In this document: positions 6,953-15,335 of the stretch, piece after piece | Layout: each line of letters starts with the position of its first letter | Position numbering within the stretch: the stretch's first letter is position 1 | Assembly: GCA_022827265.1 (NCBI GenBank) | Contig: JAJDTF010000128.1 | Coordinates: 1 to 59,222, forward strand | DNA length: 59,222 bases | Direction of reading: 5' to 3' | Source: Acidimicrobiia bacterium | GTDB lineage: Bacteria > Actinomycetota > Acidimicrobiia > Acidimicrobiales > Poriferisodalaceae | Position numbers and translations under genes: made by a program | Notes under the pieces: model-generated | Seen by the model: the letters and a program-made list of their open reading frames with translations, nothing else | The model's database searches: none | Told to the model about the DNA's origin: nothing

Positions 6953-9148
6953 TCACTCAACCGCGCCCATATCAGCGCCGGTCGCGGCTGGTAGTGCGCC
7001 CTCCGAGACTTGATCGCTCGCCGAATCAACGCCTGCGGAGGCAGCGGTTGCCGGTTCCGGTCCGCCGAGCGAGCACAGCCAGTCGCGCACGTTCTGGACC
7101 GCAGCGATGCGCTTGTCGAGATCCAGCAGCTCTGGCTCCCGCTGGCGCAGCCACCGCAGGCATTGGTGACGGAACTCCAATTGCGCTTCCGCAGCGAGGT
7201 TCGGATCGAGCTGCGTCCTCGGTACGTCGCCACCGACACTGACACTGCTGATGGTCGCGCGGACGAAGCGCAGAGCCGCCATCGCCACGCGGTCCTTGGC
7301 TTCCTCCGAGCTCACGTGCGCGCCTGCGACATCAGCAGCAAACAGCATCGTGGCCACCGGATCGATATCGGCCTCGGATGGAGCGTTTTCCGTCTGGCCG
7401 CCTTCCGGCGAACTGCCGTGCGACGGGGCGTCTCCGGCGACGGCCGCACGAGCGCGCCAGCTCTCGTCGGCCATCATCAACGCGAATGCCGCGCGCCCCG
7501 CGGGCGTTGCGAACATCTCGGGCACCATCAGGCCAAGCACATCGCTGTGGGGAGAGGCCGCCGCCGCTAGCAGTGCCAAGTCCGCGTCGGCCTGCTTGCG
7601 AGCGTCTGGTGTGCGTCGGCCTGCGCTGCGCCGCCGTGAGCGCTGCGCGAGTGCGGCGCTCGAGTCGCCGCCGGCTCCCGGAGCGCTCCAATCCCCGCCA
7701 TGGAACGGATCATCATCTGCATAGCCAGCGTCGCCGTAATCGTCGCTTGGATAGTCGGGATATCCGCTGTCGGCGTAGTCGTCATCGGGATAGCCGTGTC
7801 CGGCAGCTTCATGACTGCGTGCGGCCTCGCGTCGACGCTCGGCTGCGTCGCGTTCATCCAGACGGAGCCGGGCCGCGTCGACGCGCTCACGGAACTTCCC
7901 GACGTCCATGGGAATCTGACCGGCAACCGGTGCTAGGTCCTTGTCGAGCACGACCTCCGGCGGGTACACGGCGAACACTTCGGCCGCCTCGTCGGCACCG
8001 CGGTCACGCCCGGCCGGGCTATCGAGTTCGGCGCGCTCCAGGATCCGATCGGCGCGGAACGTGTGCAGCGGCTGGGCCTCGTCCAGTGCCCGGCGCAGCG
8101 CGGGCGGGTTGGTCGCTGCAAGGTCGCCCGGATCGGATCCGGGCGGGAGCGCAGCCACGAAGATGTCGAGGCCGAACTCCAACTCCCACTGGTGTACCCG
8201 CTCGGCGGCGGTCTGGCCCGCAGCGTCCGCGTCGAACGCCAGCACGATGCGCTTGGCTGAACGTGAGAGCAGTTCGGCGTGCTGCTTGGTCAACGCTGTA
8301 CCGCAGGTGGCAACGGCTTCGGAGATTCCGGCCGCGTCGCAGCCGATGACGTCGGTATGGCCCTCGCAGACGACGATTCGCTCCGCGGTGCGGGCAGCCT
8401 GCTTGGCCAGATGCAGCCCGTAGAGCACCTTGCTCTTGTCGTAGACCGTGGTACTGGCAGTGTTCTTGTACTTCGGACCCTTCGGCGGCGGCTCACCGGA
8501 CCGAGGCAGAACGCGTCCGGCGAAGCTGACCACCCGGCCGCTCGCGTCGCAGATTGGGAACATGACACGGTCCCGAAAGAAGTCCGATTCCTGTTCCGCC
8601 GACGCCAGCCCGGCCTGCCTGAGCAGATTCACCGGAGCGCCGAGGTGCTGGCACAGCGCATCCCACAGCGGCGGGGCGTAGCCGAGGCGCCACTTCAGCA
8701 CCGTGTCGCGGTCGTAGCCGCGGCGTCGCAGGTACTTCCGCGCGTCGCCCGCATCGGGACTGCTCATGAGGTGCTCGTGGTAGTAGCGAGCCGCCTGCTC
8801 GAGCAGGTCCATCAACTCTTTGCGGTGCCGGTTGGCGCTCTGCGCACCGGGCGCGTCGTAAGTGATCTCGATGTTCGCTGCAGCAGCGAGTTGTTCGACT
8901 GCTTCGACGAAATCAAGGTGCTCGGTCTCGCGCAGAAACGTGATGGCGTCGCCGGAGGCCTTGCAGCCGAAGCAGTGATAGAAGCCGTCGGTGCCGTTGA
9001 CGCTGAACGACGGCGTCTTCTCGGTGTGGAACGGGCACAGCCCCACATGGCGGCTGCCGACACGCTTCAGGCTCACCCGCCTGCCGATGAGCGCGACAAG
9101 GTCGGTCGCCTCGCGTACACGCTGCACGTCGGAGTCCCGAATGCTCAT
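6953..9148 (-). CDS. dnaG: DNA primase DnaG
   Basis: Synthesises RNA primers for replication. 731 aa. The N-terminal CHC2 zinc-binding domain shows Cys38, His41, Cys59 and Cys62 (GLCPFHTEKTPSFSV, YHCFGCKASGDA). The RNA-polymerase core follows, then the Toprim metal site VCEGHTDVIG at about residue 260 and AFDADAAGQ at about 303. A low-complexity acidic linker of repeated Gly-Tyr-Pro-Asp-Asp type units (about residues 449-483) separates the core from the C-terminal helicase-binding domain; such an expanded linker is unusual. In many actinobacteria glyS, a PPDK gene and dnaG cluster as here. Confidence 0.97.
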   Translation of the reverse strand: MSIRDSDVQRVREATDLVALIGRRVSLKRVGSRHVGLCPFHTEKTPSFSVNGTDGFYHCFGCKASGDAITFLRETEHLDFVEAVEQLAAAANIEITYDAPGAQSANRHRKELMDLLEQAARYYHEHLMSSPDAGDARKYLRRRGYDRDTVLKWRLGYAPPLWDALCQHLGAPVNLLRQAGLASAEQESDFFRDRVMFPICDASGRVVSFAGRVLPRSGEPPPKGPKYKNTASTTVYDKSKVLYGLHLAKQAARTAERIVVCEGHTDVIGCDAAGISEAVATCGTALTKQHAELLSRSAKRIVLAFDADAAGQTAAERVHQWELEFGLDIFVAALPPGSDPGDLAATNPPALRRALDEAQPLHTFRADRILERAELDSPAGRDRGADEAAEVFAVYPPEVVLDKDLAPVAGQIPMDVGKFRERVDAARLRLDERDAAERRREAARSHEAAGHGYPDDDYADSGYPDYPSDDYGDAGYADDDPFHGGDWSAPGAGGDSSAALAQRSRRRSAGRRTPDARKQADADLALLAAAASPHSDVLGLMVPEMFATPAGRAAFALMMADESWRARAAVAGDAPSHGSSPEGGQTENAPSEADIDPVATMLFAADVAGAHVSSEEAKDRVAMAALRFVRATISSVSVGGDVPRTQLDPNLAAEAQLEFRHQCLRWLRQREPELLDLDKRIAAVQNVRDWLCSLGGPEPATAASAGVDSASDQVSEGALPAATGADMGAVE

Positions 9149-9222
9149 CTGCTGATGACGCTAGTAACTGCCTGCAACACACCCCGGCGAGGGAGACGCC
9201 CACAGCCAAACCGCATGGCCTG

Positions 9223-9665
9223 TCAGTTCTGTGTGAACGTGCACGTCCGATCGTTGAGCACAAGCTCGAAGAGACTCAAGAAGTCCATGCCGAGCAGGAC
9301 GTCGAAGTTGGGCGGTGCCGCCGGACGAAGTTCTGCATCCATGGATCCCATGCTCGCTCCAATCTCCGGAGCCTGCGCAAAACCCAGGGTGAATCATGGC
9401 CGTTCCCCGGATCGAGTTCGATGCCCAGCCAGAGCCAGAACGCCGGTGTCGACTGGGCAGAGCTTCCAATCCCGCCAACGTCGAGGTACTCAACTGGGTT
9501 GCCCGGAAATTCCACCGCGTTGATGACACGCTCAGACACGGCCGATCTTTGGCTCCCAGTGTCTACGAGTCCTAGGAATCGGCGACCCTGGGCCTCGGGA
9601 GTGGCAGCGACAAGTGTCTCGGTCAGAACCTGCCGGTTCTGAACGGCCACTGTCAGTTCATTCAA
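9223..9665 (-). pseudogene. Retropepsin-like aspartic protease, frameshifted
   Basis: The 5' part translates from TTG 9665 and carries the pepsin/retropepsin motif FLGLVDTGSQ (catalytic Asp35-Thr-Gly-Ser). After about residue 90 the sense continues in another frame: from about 9395 down to the TGA at 9223-9225 the shifted frame reads FTLGFAQAPEIGAS and then NFDVLLGMDFLSLFELVL, which is the conserved C-terminal end of small bacterial retropepsin-like proteins. A single-base indel near 9391-9400 (CCATGATTC on the coding strand) explains the break. The product would be about 145 aa if restored. TTG 9665 overlaps the TGA of the upstream small gene, indicating translational coupling. A sequencing or assembly error at this site is possible. 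Confidence 0.75.
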
Positions 9666-9904
9666 CGCTCCTGGCCCACCATGGGCAGGCTCACGAAGAT
9701 GGGCTGGGCGCCGATCTCTTCGAACGAGAACTCGCCCGACCCGTACTGCGTGATGCCAGCTGAGTAGGCGGACTCCCGGTCTTCGTAGACACCGACGACT
9801 TCACCATCGTGCAAGAGGGCGATCTTGCCGAAGTGGTCGGCCTCCATCTGCTCACGATGGAAGCGCTGGTATGCGTCGTGATTCGACAGCGCTTGGGAAA
9901 GCAT
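9662..9904 (-). CDS. Small protein coupled upstream of a retropepsin-like gene
   Basis: 80 aa, soluble and acidic, starting at ATG 9904 with GGAG about nine bases upstream. It contains HREQMEADHFGKIALLHDGE and VVGVYEDRESAYSAG, and ends IFVSLPMVGQER. I recall similar short proteins (HDGEVVGIY-type) preceding small aspartyl-protease-like genes in other bacteria, always as a pair, but I know no assigned function. The stop overlaps the downstream start by three bases. The partner gene is frameshifted here, so this gene may be on its way to loss. Confidence 0.65.
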   Translation of the reverse strand: MLSQALSNHDAYQRFHREQMEADHFGKIALLHDGEVVGVYEDRESAYSAGITQYGSGEFSFEEIGAQPIFVSLPMVGQER

Positions 9905-9975
9905 ACGCAACTCCGCGTCGGGCACATGCCGACATCCACACCTTGGCACAGCCGTCCCTCGGACACACGACAATT

Positions 9976-11625
9976 TCACGTGGCGAGGAGGGCTTGGGCG
10001 GCTGCTAGGCGGGCTATTGGCACTCGGTAGGGCGAGCATGAGACGTAGTCGAGGCCTGCTTGCACTGCGAATTCGATGCTGGCCGGGTCGCCGCCGTGCT
10101 CGCCGCAGATGCCGGCGCGCAGTCCCCGATTGGCGGCGCGCCCTCGCTCCATCGCACTGCTCACGAGCTCGCCGACGCCGGCACGGTCCAGCGAGGCGAA
10201 CGGGTCGGCATCCAGCAGTCCGTCGGCGACATAGGGAGCGATGACCTGTGCCGCGGTGTCGTCGCGGCTGAAACCGAACACCATCTGGGTGAGGTCGTTG
10301 GTGCCGAAGCTCGCGAACTCCACGCCGCTCGCCAACTCGCCGGCGATGAGGCAGGCACGGGGCGTCTCGATCATGGTGCCGACCGGCGGCAGCTCGCCGG
10401 CGTCGGCGCCTTCCCACGCTGCACGCACGGCACCTACGGCGGCGGACAGCTCGCCGACGGTGGACACGAGGGGCACCATGATCTGCGCACGGGGGTCGCC
10501 GCCTGCTGCACGACGGTCGGCCACGGCGCCGGCGAGCGCCTCCACCTGCGCGGCATAGAGCTCGGGACGCAGCAGGCCAAGCCGCACGCCGCGCACGCCG
10601 AGCATCGGATTGTGCTCATGCCACTGCGCGGCTTCGTCGGGATCTGCGCCGGCAAGGAACTCGTGCATGGGCGCATCCAGCAGCCGAACCGTGACCGGCA
10701 GCCCGTCCATGGCCGCCAGCAGCTCTCGAAAATCTGCTCGCTGGGCCGTCGCGAGATCGTCGATGTGCTCGTCGTGCCCGCGCAGCACGACGTGCTGCAC
10801 GATCTCCAGCCGGTCGGGCTCCAAGAACATGTGCTCGGTACGGCACAGCCCAATGCCCTGCGCGCCGAGCTCGCGGGCCGTCGCCGCATCAGCCGCGGTG
10901 TCCGCATTGGCGAGCACGGCGAACCGCCCTGCTGCGACCCGATCCGCCCAGTCGAGCACCTCAGCAATCTCCGCCGGCAGCGCCGAACCCGGCTCGGTAC
11001 CCGCACCCGCACCGCCGCCAGGTCTCGACCCGGCAACTGCGGACCCAGCGCCTCGCCCGGGACCGCCGACAGCCGATCCGGCAACCTCGCGATTGCCGAG
11101 CGTCACCTCGCCCGTGGACCCATCAATCGAGATCGGCATGCCGTTGGCAATGCGCCGGTCGCCGACCGTGAAGCAATCGGCCTCCACGGTGATCTCGCGA
11201 GCGTCGCACACGGCCGGAATGCCCCAGCCCCGGGCCACCACCGCCGCATGGCTTGCCAGCCCTCCCCGGGCGGTCAGGATCCCCGCCGACAGACCCATCG
11301 CCGCCACGTCGGCAGGGGTTGTCTCGGTCGCAACCAGGATCACCGTGCTGCCCGCCGACGCCAGGTCCAGCGCCGCTTCCGAGCCCACTGCCACAACGCC
11401 CGACGCCGCACCCGGCGACGCCGCCAGACCGGTCGTCAGCACCGCCATCTCGGGAGAACCCGAAGACGACTCGAACGTCGGATGCAAGACCTCGATCAGC
11501 TCAACGACGCTGAGGTCAATAACTGCTCGGCGCTGCCGGTCGCTCAGCTCGGGCGGCGCACTCGAATCGCTCATCGCGGCACCCGGTCGTGCAGGCCCAT
11601 GCGGTCCCCCTGTGCCGTCCGGCAT
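9976..11625 (-). CDS. Pyruvate phosphate dikinase-like protein lacking the ATP-grasp domain
   Basis: Up to 549 aa from ATG 11625 (an internal ATG at 11574 is also possible; neither has a clear ribosome site). The phosphohistidine domain shows TARGGLASHAAVVARGWG, with the His that carries the phosphate in PPDK, and the PEP/pyruvate barrel ends in ICGEHGGDPASIEF and YVSCSPYRVPIARLAAAQA, close to PPDK proper rather than to enzyme I of the PTS. Full-length PPDK is about 870-900 aa; here the N-terminal ATP-grasp domain of about 340 residues is absent. The conserved region begins at VVELIEVLHPTF, just after that domain. A Gly/Ala-rich insert links the His domain to the barrel. The gene lies 36 bases after glyS. 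Without ATP-grasp it should not interconvert ATP and PEP alone. Confidence 0.85.
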   Translation of the reverse strand: MPDGTGGPHGPARPGAAMSDSSAPPELSDRQRRAVIDLSVVELIEVLHPTFESSSGSPEMAVLTTGLAASPGAASGVVAVGSEAALDLASAGSTVILVATETTPADVAAMGLSAGILTARGGLASHAAVVARGWGIPAVCDAREITVEADCFTVGDRRIANGMPISIDGSTGEVTLGNREVAGSAVGGPGRGAGSAVAGSRPGGGAGAGTEPGSALPAEIAEVLDWADRVAAGRFAVLANADTAADAATARELGAQGIGLCRTEHMFLEPDRLEIVQHVVLRGHDEHIDDLATAQRADFRELLAAMDGLPVTVRLLDAPMHEFLAGADPDEAAQWHEHNPMLGVRGVRLGLLRPELYAAQVEALAGAVADRRAAGGDPRAQIMVPLVSTVGELSAAVGAVRAAWEGADAGELPPVGTMIETPRACLIAGELASGVEFASFGTNDLTQMVFGFSRDDTAAQVIAPYVADGLLDADPFASLDRAGVGELVSSAMERGRAANRGLRAGICGEHGGDPASIEFAVQAGLDYVSCSPYRVPIARLAAAQALLAT

Positions 11626-11661
11626 CGTGCCGGCACCGGCCTTCCCGTCGAAGCCGTGCCC

Positions 11662-13020
11662 TCAGAGACCCAGCCGGCTCCCCAGATGGTCTACCAGCGC
11701 GTCGATCGGCACACGGTCCTGGGCCATCGTGTCGCGATCACGCACGGTCACGCAGCGATCGTCAACAGACTCGAAGTCGACCGTCACGCACAGCGGCGTG
11801 CCGATCTCGTCCTGGCGGCGGTAGCGGCGCCCGATGGCCTGAGTCTCGTCGTAGTCGCACATCCAGTGCGGCTGGCACATCGCCAGCACCTCGCCGGCCA
11901 ACGCGGGAAGCGGCTCCTTGCGAGACAGGGGCAGCACCGCCACCTTGTACGGCGCCAGCCGCGGGTGCAGCCCCAGCACCGTCCGCTCTTCGTCGTTGAC
12001 GGTCTCGGTGCGGTACGCAGCCAGCAGGAACGCCATCAGCGCCCGCGTGGCCCCCGCAGCGGGCTCGATCACGTGCGGCACGTAGCGGTCGCCACTGGCC
12101 TGATCGAAGTACTCCAGCTTCTGGCCTGAGTGAGCGGCGTGCTGGCTCAGGTCGTAATCGCCGCGGTTGGCGATGCCCTCGAGCTCGCCCCAGCCCCACG
12201 GGAAGAGGAACTCGACATCGCTGGTGCCGCCGGAGTAGTGGCTGAGCTCGTCGGCGCCATGGTGGCGCAGGCGGAGCTGGCCGACGGGGATTCCCAGGTC
12301 GGCATACCACTGGAGCCGCTCGGCCAGCCAGTACTCGTACCACTGCGGCGCGTCGGCCGGCGGCACGAAGAACTCGAGTTCCATCTGCTCGAACTCGCGG
12401 GTGCGGAACACGAAGTTGCCCGGCGTGATCTCGTTGCGGAACGACTTGCCCACCTGGGCGATGCCGAACGGCGGCCGCTTGCGGCTGGTCTCCAGAATGT
12501 TCTTGAAGTTCACGAACATGCCCTGGGCGGTTTCTGGCCGCAGGTACACCTCGGCGCCCGCGCCCTCCACCGGCCCGGCTTGGGTGCGGAACATGAGGTT
12601 GAACGCCCGCGCCTCGGTAAAGGTGCCGCGCCGGCCGCAGTTCGGGCACACGTCGGGGTCGTCGAGCTGGTCCTGGCGGTGGCGGGTCTTGCAATAGGTG
12701 CAGTCCACCAACGGGTCGGTGAAGTTCTTCAGATGCCCCGAGGCCTCCCATATCTGGGGCGGGCCCAAGATGGACGCGTCGAGACCCACTACATCGCTGC
12801 GCATCTGCACCATGGAGCGCCACCAAGCGTCCTTGACGTTCCGCAGGAGCTGCGCCCCGATCGGCCCGTAGTCGTACGCACTGCGGAAACCGCCATAGAT
12901 CTCGGCAGAGCCGAAGACGATGCCCCGGCGCTTGCAGAGATTGACGATCTTGTCGAACAGCGCGGGATCGGGACCCGGCTCTTCGGATTCAGCGTCAGCG
13001 GTACTCGTCACGGGCGGCAA
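11662..13020 (-). CDS. glyS: Glycyl-tRNA synthetase, dimeric alpha2 type
   Basis: Charges tRNA-Gly with glycine. 452 aa, the normal length of the bacterial alpha2 class II enzyme. Class II motifs are visible: YGGFRSAYDYGPIGAQLLRN near the N-terminus, motif 2 region KSFRNEITPGNFVFRTREFE, and motif 3 region PAAGATRALMAFL. A zinc-binding insert shows CTYCKTRH and CPNCGRRGTF. The C-terminal anticodon-binding domain begins at LAPYKVAVLPLSRKE. Repeat R1 copy 2 lies about 80 bases upstream of the start in the leader orientation. Confidence 0.97.
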   Translation of the reverse strand: MPPVTSTADAESEEPGPDPALFDKIVNLCKRRGIVFGSAEIYGGFRSAYDYGPIGAQLLRNVKDAWWRSMVQMRSDVVGLDASILGPPQIWEASGHLKNFTDPLVDCTYCKTRHRQDQLDDPDVCPNCGRRGTFTEARAFNLMFRTQAGPVEGAGAEVYLRPETAQGMFVNFKNILETSRKRPPFGIAQVGKSFRNEITPGNFVFRTREFEQMELEFFVPPADAPQWYEYWLAERLQWYADLGIPVGQLRLRHHGADELSHYSGGTSDVEFLFPWGWGELEGIANRGDYDLSQHAAHSGQKLEYFDQASGDRYVPHVIEPAAGATRALMAFLLAAYRTETVNDEERTVLGLHPRLAPYKVAVLPLSRKEPLPALAGEVLAMCQPHWMCDYDETQAIGRRYRRQDEIGTPLCVTVDFESVDDRCVTVRDRDTMAQDRVPIDALVDHLGSRLGL

Positions 13021-13098
13021 GGGTACTGAGGGCCTGCTGGGGCGCCGGAGCAGATTTCGGAGTGGGGAGCTTCACTGGCCGCGCGTCGCTCATAGTTG

Positions 13099-13162
13099 CC
13101 CGCTCTGGTTCGCTCCGCTCACGGGCCGCTCGGGCCACGGCTTCGCCCGCCGGCTCAGCCTC
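13099..13162 (-). repeat. Dispersed 64-base element R1, copy 2
   Basis: Same length as the other copies with no gaps; it differs from copy 1 only at two adjacent positions near the glyS-proximal end and three near the distal end. On the minus strand it precedes glyS. A few extra matching bases on the glyS side (GTTG) are shared with copy 1 but not with copy 3. Confidence 0.9.
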
Positions 13163-13176
13163 CTAGGCTCGCTGCT

Positions 13177-13611
13177 ATGCGGTTGCGCGACACCACCGTG
13201 GTCTTCCTGTGCGCATTCCTCGGGTTGACGGTGCTGTTCCTGCCGCTGCCGGTCTTTGGCGGCCCGTACGAGGACATTCAAGAGGGCCAGGTCGACTGGA
13301 CCTGCTCGATGCCGCTGCTGAGTCTGGCCCCGCCCGACGTCGACCTTGACGAGGTGCGCAACGCAGTCGACGACGCAATTGCCGAGATGCGTGCCACCGG
13401 GCAGGCGTACGTGCCGCCCGAGAGCCGGCATCCGCTGTGCGGCGGCTTGGCCCGCACGCAAGTCGTGCTGGCGCTGCTCGCCTTCGCCGGGGCATTCTGG
13501 CGAGGGCGCAGGTGGTGGCGCTCGACCGCAGACGTGCGGGCAGAGAAGCGCTTCAAGCGGCTCCACGAGAGCGTCGAGAACCCCAACAGCCGCAGCCGCA
13601 TCTTCCGCTAG
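13177..13611 (+). CDS. Small membrane protein of unknown function
   Basis: 144 aa from ATG 13177. Two hydrophobic segments: TTVVFLCAFLGLTVLFLPL near the N-terminus and TQVVLALLAFAGAFW near residue 105, enclosing an extracytoplasmic loop with two cysteines (DWTCSMPLL, RHPLCGGL) that could form a disulfide. The tail is basic (FWRGRRWWRSTADVRAEKRF). I recognise no family. The start was chosen because the preceding in-frame codons from 13096 only translate repeat R1. It is divergent from glyS and convergent with recO. Confidence 0.65.
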   Translation: MRLRDTTVVFLCAFLGLTVLFLPLPVFGGPYEDIQEGQVDWTCSMPLLSLAPPDVDLDEVRNAVDDAIAEMRATGQAYVPPESRHPLCGGLARTQVVLALLAFAGAFWRGRRWWRSTADVRAEKRFKRLHESVENPNSRSRIFR

Positions 13612-13708
13612 CCGAGCAGGTCGGCGCTTCGGAGGCGCCGGCGGTGCCGTTCGGGACCGGCGCTGACCGGTTGCTCAGCCGAGCAGATCGGCGCTTCGGA
13701 GGCGCCGG
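13611..13708. repeat. Two direct copies of a 31-base segment with a hairpin, at the recO 3' end
   Basis: Bases 13611-13641 and 13678-13708 match at 30 of 31 positions. Each contains GGCGCTTCGGAGGCGCC, a five-base-pair hairpin. The right copy encodes the last residues of RecO (RRLRSADLLG); the left copy lies between the two convergent genes. It may act as a bidirectional terminator. Confidence 0.75.
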
Positions 13709-14391
13709 TCCATGTGGTACTCCCACATGCGGGTGACGGCCGCTGCGGCCTCATGCGTGTCGGAGCACGGCTCGACGTCGAGCACGGCATTCACCCGCCC
13801 GTCGATGATCGAGCGCAGCATCTCGAGTGCCCCGCCCGACAGGGAACGGCCGCGGCGGTGCGTGGCGCAGGTCACACCGCCGCTGGCGGGGTCGAATGCC
13901 ACGATCGGCGCGTCGTCGCAGCCGGAACCCGCCACGCACCCGTCGAGCATCGGCGCAGTTCCCTCGTGTGCCAGCAGTCGCAGCAGGAACGCGGGCAGCA
14001 GCATCTCGGAGTGGGCCCGGTCGAGGCGACCAAGCGCCCCGATGAGCATCTGGTACGGCACCGGGTCGTCGCCCCGGTCGTGCACCGACTGATCCACTGC
14101 CTCAGCGAGCGTCATGGCCGTGCCCAGCCGGTCGAGATCCGAGCGCAGCGCCGGCCACCGGTCGAGCGTCACGGCGCCCGTCACGATGTCGAGCTCGCCG
14201 CGTCCCCGGTAGAGCTGCAGATCGACATGCCGCAGCGGCTCGACGTGACCGGCCAGCTTGCTGCGAGTCCGCCTCGCACCCTTTGCCACCGCGCGCACCT
14301 TGCCGTGCCCGGAGGTGACGACCGTGATGATCCGGTCGGCCTCGCCGAGCTTGGTGGTGCGCAGCACCACTCCCCGATCCCGGTACTGCAT
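13675..14391 (-). CDS. recO: DNA repair protein RecO
   Basis: Recombination mediator that helps load RecA on SSB-coated DNA. 238 aa, the usual length. The N-terminal OB-fold begins RDRGVVLRTTKLGEADRI and continues GKVRAVAKGARRTRSKLAGH, the typical RecO signature. A helical middle follows, then cysteines in DGCVAGSGCDD and GGVTCATHRRG in the zinc-finger position. The final ten residues are encoded by one copy of a duplicated 31-base segment. uppS lies upstream on the same strand about 100 bases away, a common actinobacterial order. Confidence 0.95.
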   Translation of the reverse strand: MQYRDRGVVLRTTKLGEADRIITVVTSGHGKVRAVAKGARRTRSKLAGHVEPLRHVDLQLYRGRGELDIVTGAVTLDRWPALRSDLDRLGTAMTLAEAVDQSVHDRGDDPVPYQMLIGALGRLDRAHSEMLLPAFLLRLLAHEGTAPMLDGCVAGSGCDDAPIVAFDPASGGVTCATHRRGRSLSGGALEMLRSIIDGRVNAVLDVEPCSDTHEAAAAVTRMWEYHMDRRLRSADLLG

Positions 14392-14492
14392 CTGCGGGGG
14401 CTTCCCCTTCGCTCTGTCGGATTCGCTGTCCCAGATTCGTTCGAGCCGGCGGGCGCTGCGTTGATGTCTGCGCGGCGTGGTGGCGTGCGGCT

Positions 14493-15203
14493 TCAGCGGT
14501 TCAGGCCGCCGAAGCGCCGGTCACGGGCCTGGTAGATGGAGATGGCGTCAAACAGGTCCCTCCGACGGAAGTCGGGCCAGAGCGTGTCGGTGAACACCAG
14601 CTCGCTGTAGGCCACCTGCCACAGCAGGAAGTTCGACAGTCGATTCTCGCCTGAGGTCCGGATCATGAGGTCGACCTCGGGCATCTCGGCGTCGTAGAGA
14701 TGCTTGGCCAGCGCTGCCTCGTCGACCTCGTCTGCGGGGACACCCGAGCGCACCAGACCGGCGGCAGCGTCGACGATCTCGGCCCTGCCGCCGTAGTTGA
14801 ACGCCACCGTGAACGTGAGGCCGGTGTTGGCCGCGGTCAGTTCGACGGCCTCGTCGATGCGGGCCCGAACCCGGCGCGGAACGCGAGAATCGGGCCGACC
14901 CACAAAACGGATCCGCACGTTCTGCTCGTGCAGCTCGTGACTGCGCCGCACGAGCAGCGACTCGTTGAAGCCCATCAGGAACCGCACCTCGGACGGCGGG
15001 CGACGCCAGTTCTCCGTGCTGAACGCGTACACGGTGAGCCACTGCAGGCCGATCTCGGCCGCGCCCTCGACGGTGTCGATCAGGGCCTCCTCGCCGGCTG
15101 CGTGACCTTCGGTCCGCGGCAGCCCGCGCGCCTGGGCCCAGCGTCCGTTGCCGTCCATCACACACGCCACGTGAGTCGGCAGACACGTCGGATCGATGCC
15201 CAT
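14493..15203 (-). CDS. uppS: Isoprenyl (undecaprenyl/decaprenyl) diphosphate synthase
   Basis: Cis-prenyltransferase making the C50-C55 lipid carrier for cell-wall synthesis. 236 aa. The catalytic P-loop VACVMDGNGRWAQARG (Asp17) and its partners VYAFSTENWRRP, VAFNYGGRAEIVDA and DLMIRTSGENRLSNF, LWQVAYSELVF are all present. I start at ATG 15203; an in-frame GTG four codons earlier is possible. The same frame stays open far upstream to 16886, antisense to the helicase gene, and that part is not coding. Confidence 0.96.
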   Translation of the reverse strand: MGIDPTCLPTHVACVMDGNGRWAQARGLPRTEGHAAGEEALIDTVEGAAEIGLQWLTVYAFSTENWRRPPSEVRFLMGFNESLLVRRSHELHEQNVRIRFVGRPDSRVPRRVRARIDEAVELTAANTGLTFTVAFNYGGRAEIVDAAAGLVRSGVPADEVDEAALAKHLYDAEMPEVDLMIRTSGENRLSNFLLWQVAYSELVFTDTLWPDFRRRDLFDAISIYQARDRRFGGLNR

Positions 15204-15335
15204 ACCGGGGTTCACATTGCGCAGGGTAGAACCCTCGTCAACGCATGGGGATGCGCCCCCCATGACAACGATGGCGCTGTCGTACCGTTGCGGGTCGCAG
15301 CGAACCTCCCCAGCAGCAGACCGACGTGAGGGCCG

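Noticed and set aside
10060-12129. A 689-codon plus-strand frame opposite the PPDK-like gene and glyS
   Set aside because: Spans two real genes and their spacer on the opposite strand; composition is His/Arg-rich shadow.
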